Under the pieces are notes generated by a model. The model worked only from the letters and a program-made list of their open reading frames with translations, made no database searches and had not been told where the DNA came from. Below are positions 61,979-64,000 of a stretch of 64,000 nt of DNA, piece by piece. Numbering within the stretch: the stretch's first letter is position 1; every line of letters begins with the position of its first letter. This stretch comes from Streptomyces genisteinicus (GTDB lineage: Bacteria > Actinomycetota > Actinomycetes > Streptomycetales > Streptomycetaceae): NCBI RefSeq assembly GCF_014489615.1, contig NZ_CP060825.1, positions 3,548,501 through 3,612,500 of the forward strand. The letters run 5' to 3'. Made by a program: the position numbers and the translations under genes.

Positions 61979-62719
61979 TCACCTGCGGCGCCGGGTGCGG
62001 CTCGTCCGTGCGGCCTTGGCCCGCTTGGCGGCGAACCTCACCCCGCCGGGGCTCTCCCCCACCTCCACACGCACCACGGTGGACAACGGGTCGACGATCC
62101 CCTCACCCACCTGGAGGACGGACGTCCCCACCACACCGAGCTTGCTCAGAGCGGCGCGTGCGCCCTGGATCTCCTCCTCGGCGGTGTCCCCCTTGAGCGC
62201 GAGCATCTCCCCGTAGGGACGGAGCAGCGGAACGCCCCATCCGGCCAGACGATCCAGCGGGGCGACCGCCCGGGCGGTCACCACATGGACCGGAGGCACC
62301 TTGCCGAGCATCTCCTCGGCACGGCCGCGGACCACCGTCACATGATCGAGGCCCAGCAGCTCGACGACCTCCTGGAGGAAGTTGGTCCGTCGCAGCAGGG
62401 GTTCGAGAAGCGTGATCTTCAGGTCCGGGCGAACCAGGGCCAGCGGAATACCCGGCAGGCCGGCGCCGGAACCGACATCGCACACCGTCACGCCCTCGGG
62501 AACGACCTCCGAGAGGACGGCGCAGTTCAGGAGATGCCGCTCCCACAGCCGGGGCACTTCGCGGGGCCCGATCAGCCCTCGCTTCACCCCCGCATCCGCG
62601 AGCAGCTCCGCATACCTCACGGCCTCCGGAAAGAACTCTCCGAAAACCGTCCGCGCCTGCTCGGGCGCCTGAGGAAGCTCCTCTGCCTCCGTCACGGGAA
62701 CCGTCCTTCCGTACCGCAC
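61979..62719 (-). CDS. rsmG: 16S rRNA (guanine(527)-N7)-methyltransferase
   Basis: A 246-residue class I methyltransferase (GidB). The SAM-binding motif CDVGSGAGLPGIPLAL is visible, and the basic C-terminal tail is typical of Streptomyces. It methylates G527 of 16S rRNA near the decoding centre; loss of function raises streptomycin resistance modestly in several bacteria. It lies between jag and parA in the usual actinobacterial order. The start at 62719 gives MRYGRTVPVTEAEELPQAP. Confidence 0.95.
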   Translation of the reverse strand: MRYGRTVPVTEAEELPQAPEQARTVFGEFFPEAVRYAELLADAGVKRGLIGPREVPRLWERHLLNCAVLSEVVPEGVTVCDVGSGAGLPGIPLALVRPDLKITLLEPLLRRTNFLQEVVELLGLDHVTVVRGRAEEMLGKVPPVHVVTARAVAPLDRLAGWGVPLLRPYGEMLALKGDTAEEEIQGARAALSKLGVVGTSVLQVGEGIVDPLSTVVRVEVGESPGGVRFAAKRAKAARTSRTRRRR

Positions 62720-62764
62720 TGCCGCATAGGGACTGTGGTGGGCTGACTATCAGGCTGACAAAGA

Positions 62765-62794
62765 TCGGCCCCGCCTGCGAACAGACGGGGCCGA
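62765..62794. terminator. hairpin after jag
   Basis: TCGGCCCCG pairs with CGGGGCCGA; a CTG/CAG inner stem and CGAA loop extend it. It lies just beyond the jag stop. Confidence 0.7.
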
Positions 62795-62807
62795 CGGGAC
62801 AAGCGGA

Positions 62808-63317
62808 TCAGGCGGGGAGCACGACGACGAAGCGCTGAGGCTCCTCGCCCTCGGACTCACTGCGCAGGCCCGCGGCCGCCACCGCGTCGTGCACGACCTT
62901 GCGCTCGAAGGGCGTCATCGGGTCGAGCTGCACCGGCTGCCCGGTCGACTTGACCTCGCTCGCGGCCTTGGCGCCGAGCTCCGCCAGTTCGGCGCGCTTG
63001 TTGGCGCGGAAGCCCGCGATGTCGAGCATCAGCCGGCTGCGGTCCCCGGTCTCCCGGTGCACGGCCAGGCGCGTGAGCTCCTGAAGGGCTTCGAGCACCT
63101 CGCCGTCCCGGCCCACGAGCTTCTGGAGGTCCTTCGTGCCCGCATCGCTGATGATCGAGACCGCAGCCCGGTCCGCCTCGACATCCATGTCGATGTCGCC
63201 GTCGAGATCAGCGATGTCCAGCAGACCCTCGAGGTAGTCGGCCGCGATCTCGCCTTCCTGCTCGAGCCGGGTCAGGGTGTCGCCACCCTCGGGGGCGGAG
63301 ATGGTGCCTTCCGTCAC
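62808..63317 (-). CDS. jag: Jag/KhpB RNA-binding protein (KH-R3H)
   Basis: A 169-residue protein with a KH domain (VGRDGEVLEALQELTRLAVH) followed by an R3H domain (DIAGFRANKRAELAELGAKAA). A Jag-N-type domain is not evident. KhpB proteins bind RNA and in Gram-positives affect cell division and elongation. GTG at 63317 behind AAGGAGT is preferred; the frame reaching back to 63875 runs through yidC and is rejected. It is 14 bp after yidC in the same direction. Confidence 0.92.
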   Translation of the reverse strand: MTEGTISAPEGGDTLTRLEQEGEIAADYLEGLLDIADLDGDIDMDVEADRAAVSIISDAGTKDLQKLVGRDGEVLEALQELTRLAVHRETGDRSRLMLDIAGFRANKRAELAELGAKAASEVKSTGQPVQLDPMTPFERKVVHDAVAAAGLRSESEGEEPQRFVVVLPA

Positions 63318-63331
63318 GGATGGACTCCTTC

Positions 63332-64000
63332 TTACTTCTTGGACGACGGGTGCTTCGGGCGCTGCGGGCCCTTGCGCTGACCGGACTTGGGCTGGCGGGC
63401 GGAGCCGGCGGTCTTCCCACCGGTCGCCTTGGAGCGGGTCCCCTCGGTGCCGCCCTTCTGGAGGGAGGGCTTCTCGGCGGGGGTCTCGGAAGCCGAGTCC
63501 TTGGCCGTGCCGGTGCCACTGCCGGTGGCCGTGGACTGGCGCTGCGACTTCGACTGACGCTTCGGCTGCTGGCGGCGCTGCGCGGCACCGCCGCCCTCGG
63601 CCTCGGCGGCCGCCGAGGCGCTCTTGATCACGGTGCCGTCGGCCTGGGCGGCCAGACCGGCCTTGGCCAGCCCCGTGATGAAGCGGCGCTCGTTGTCGTT
63701 GCGGTCCGCGGTGCTCTTGGCGACGATCATCTGGACGATGGTGCGCTTGCGGCGCGAGCGGACCTCGCCGTGGGCCACGACGGACTTGACCAGGCGCTGG
63801 AGGTACTGGTCCTGGGCCTTGCTGCCGGGCGTGGGGTTCTGGTTGATGACGTACATCTGCTGGCCCATGGTCCACACGTTGGTGGTCAGCCAGTAGACGA
63901 GGACACCGACGGGGAAGTTGATTCCCATGACCGCGAAGATCACCGGGAAGATGTACATGAGCATCTTCTGCTGCTGCATGTACGGCGTCTTGACCGTGAG
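63332..64000 (-). CDS. yidC: membrane protein insertase YidC (5' end outside the window)
   Basis: Only the C-terminal 222 residues are here; the gene runs past the right edge. Helices such as LMYIFPVIFAVMGINFPVGVLVYWLTTNVWTMGQ are the conserved last membrane segments of YidC/Oxa1, which inserts membrane proteins with or without SecYEG. The long basic Ser/Gln/Lys-rich tail ending KHPSSKK is likely to contact the ribosome. It precedes jag, as in most actinobacteria. Confidence 0.95.
   Translation of the reverse strand, partial: LTVKTPYMQQQKMLMYIFPVIFAVMGINFPVGVLVYWLTTNVWTMGQQMYVINQNPTPGSKAQDQYLQRLVKSVVAHGEVRSRRKRTIVQMIVAKSTADRNDNERRFITGLAKAGLAAQADGTVIKSASAAAEAEGGGAAQRRQQPKRQSKSQRQSTATGSGTGTAKDSASETPAEKPSLQKGGTEGTRSKATGGKTAGSARQPKSGQRKGPQRPKHPSSKK

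Overview
The window is chromosomal DNA from a high-GC actinomycete, almost certainly a Streptomyces. The signs are strong G/C bias at third codon positions, many GTG/TTG starts, the sporulation genes ssgR-ssgA, eleven exact copies of the Streptomyces parS centromere (GTTTCACGTGAAAC), and a right edge that runs trxBA, parB, parA, rsmG, jag, yidC. In relatives that series leads on to rnpA, rpmH, dnaA and oriC, so the window probably stops a few kilobases short of the replication origin. Most of it is ordinary core chromosome.

Left third (1-29800). An orphan two-GAF sensor kinase follows cydA-cydB-cydCD (cytochrome bd oxidase and its ABC exporter); a perfect Rex operator lies in front of cydA. 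Then come a histidinol-phosphate-type aminotransferase, a LacI regulator, a PPP-type phosphoesterase, a two-helix membrane protein, thiC with a TPP riboswitch, a YibE/F protein, ssgA and ssgR, a DUF5326 peptide, a cupin, a four-helix holin-like protein, a cystathionine lyase-type PLP enzyme, a LysR regulator, a NUDIX hydrolase, a flavohaemoglobin-like protein, two GNAT proteins, an MFS/MarR divergent pair and a class C beta-lactamase-fold hydrolase.

Middle (29900-48800). dnaB has a cluster of DnaA-box-like 9-mers upstream. A MATE exporter is followed by the converging rpsF-ssb-rpsR-rplI operon. Next are a FemX-type ligase, an alanine-racemase-like protein, a GT87 mannosyltransferase, an IS5-family element sitting next to a MITE-like palindrome exactly at the stop codon of a class A penicillin-binding protein, a PadR regulator with a 33-nt palindrome in its promoter, inositol-phosphate synthase, an MFS transporter and the CCA-adding enzyme. 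As I recall the Mycobacterium tuberculosis map, rpsF-ssb-rpsR-rplI, dnaB, GT87, PBP, PadR and ino1 match the Rv0046c-Rv0058 neighbourhood.

Right third (49000-64000). A co-oriented cell-envelope and stress block runs DUF6049 secreted protein, murJ, membrane pseudokinase, sigM, rsmA, then trxB-trxA behind a perfect SigR-type promoter. A GNAT gene and the origin-proximal parAB-rsmG-jag-yidC set follow on the opposite strand.

Themes: redox control (Rex, SigR, possibly the DosS-like kinase and RsmA), cell-wall building (FemX, PBP, MurJ, SsgA) and chromosome segregation. The parS sites lie in intergenic hairpins, across a start region and inside one confident reading frame. I saw no phage, CRISPR array, tRNA, rRNA or biosynthetic cluster.
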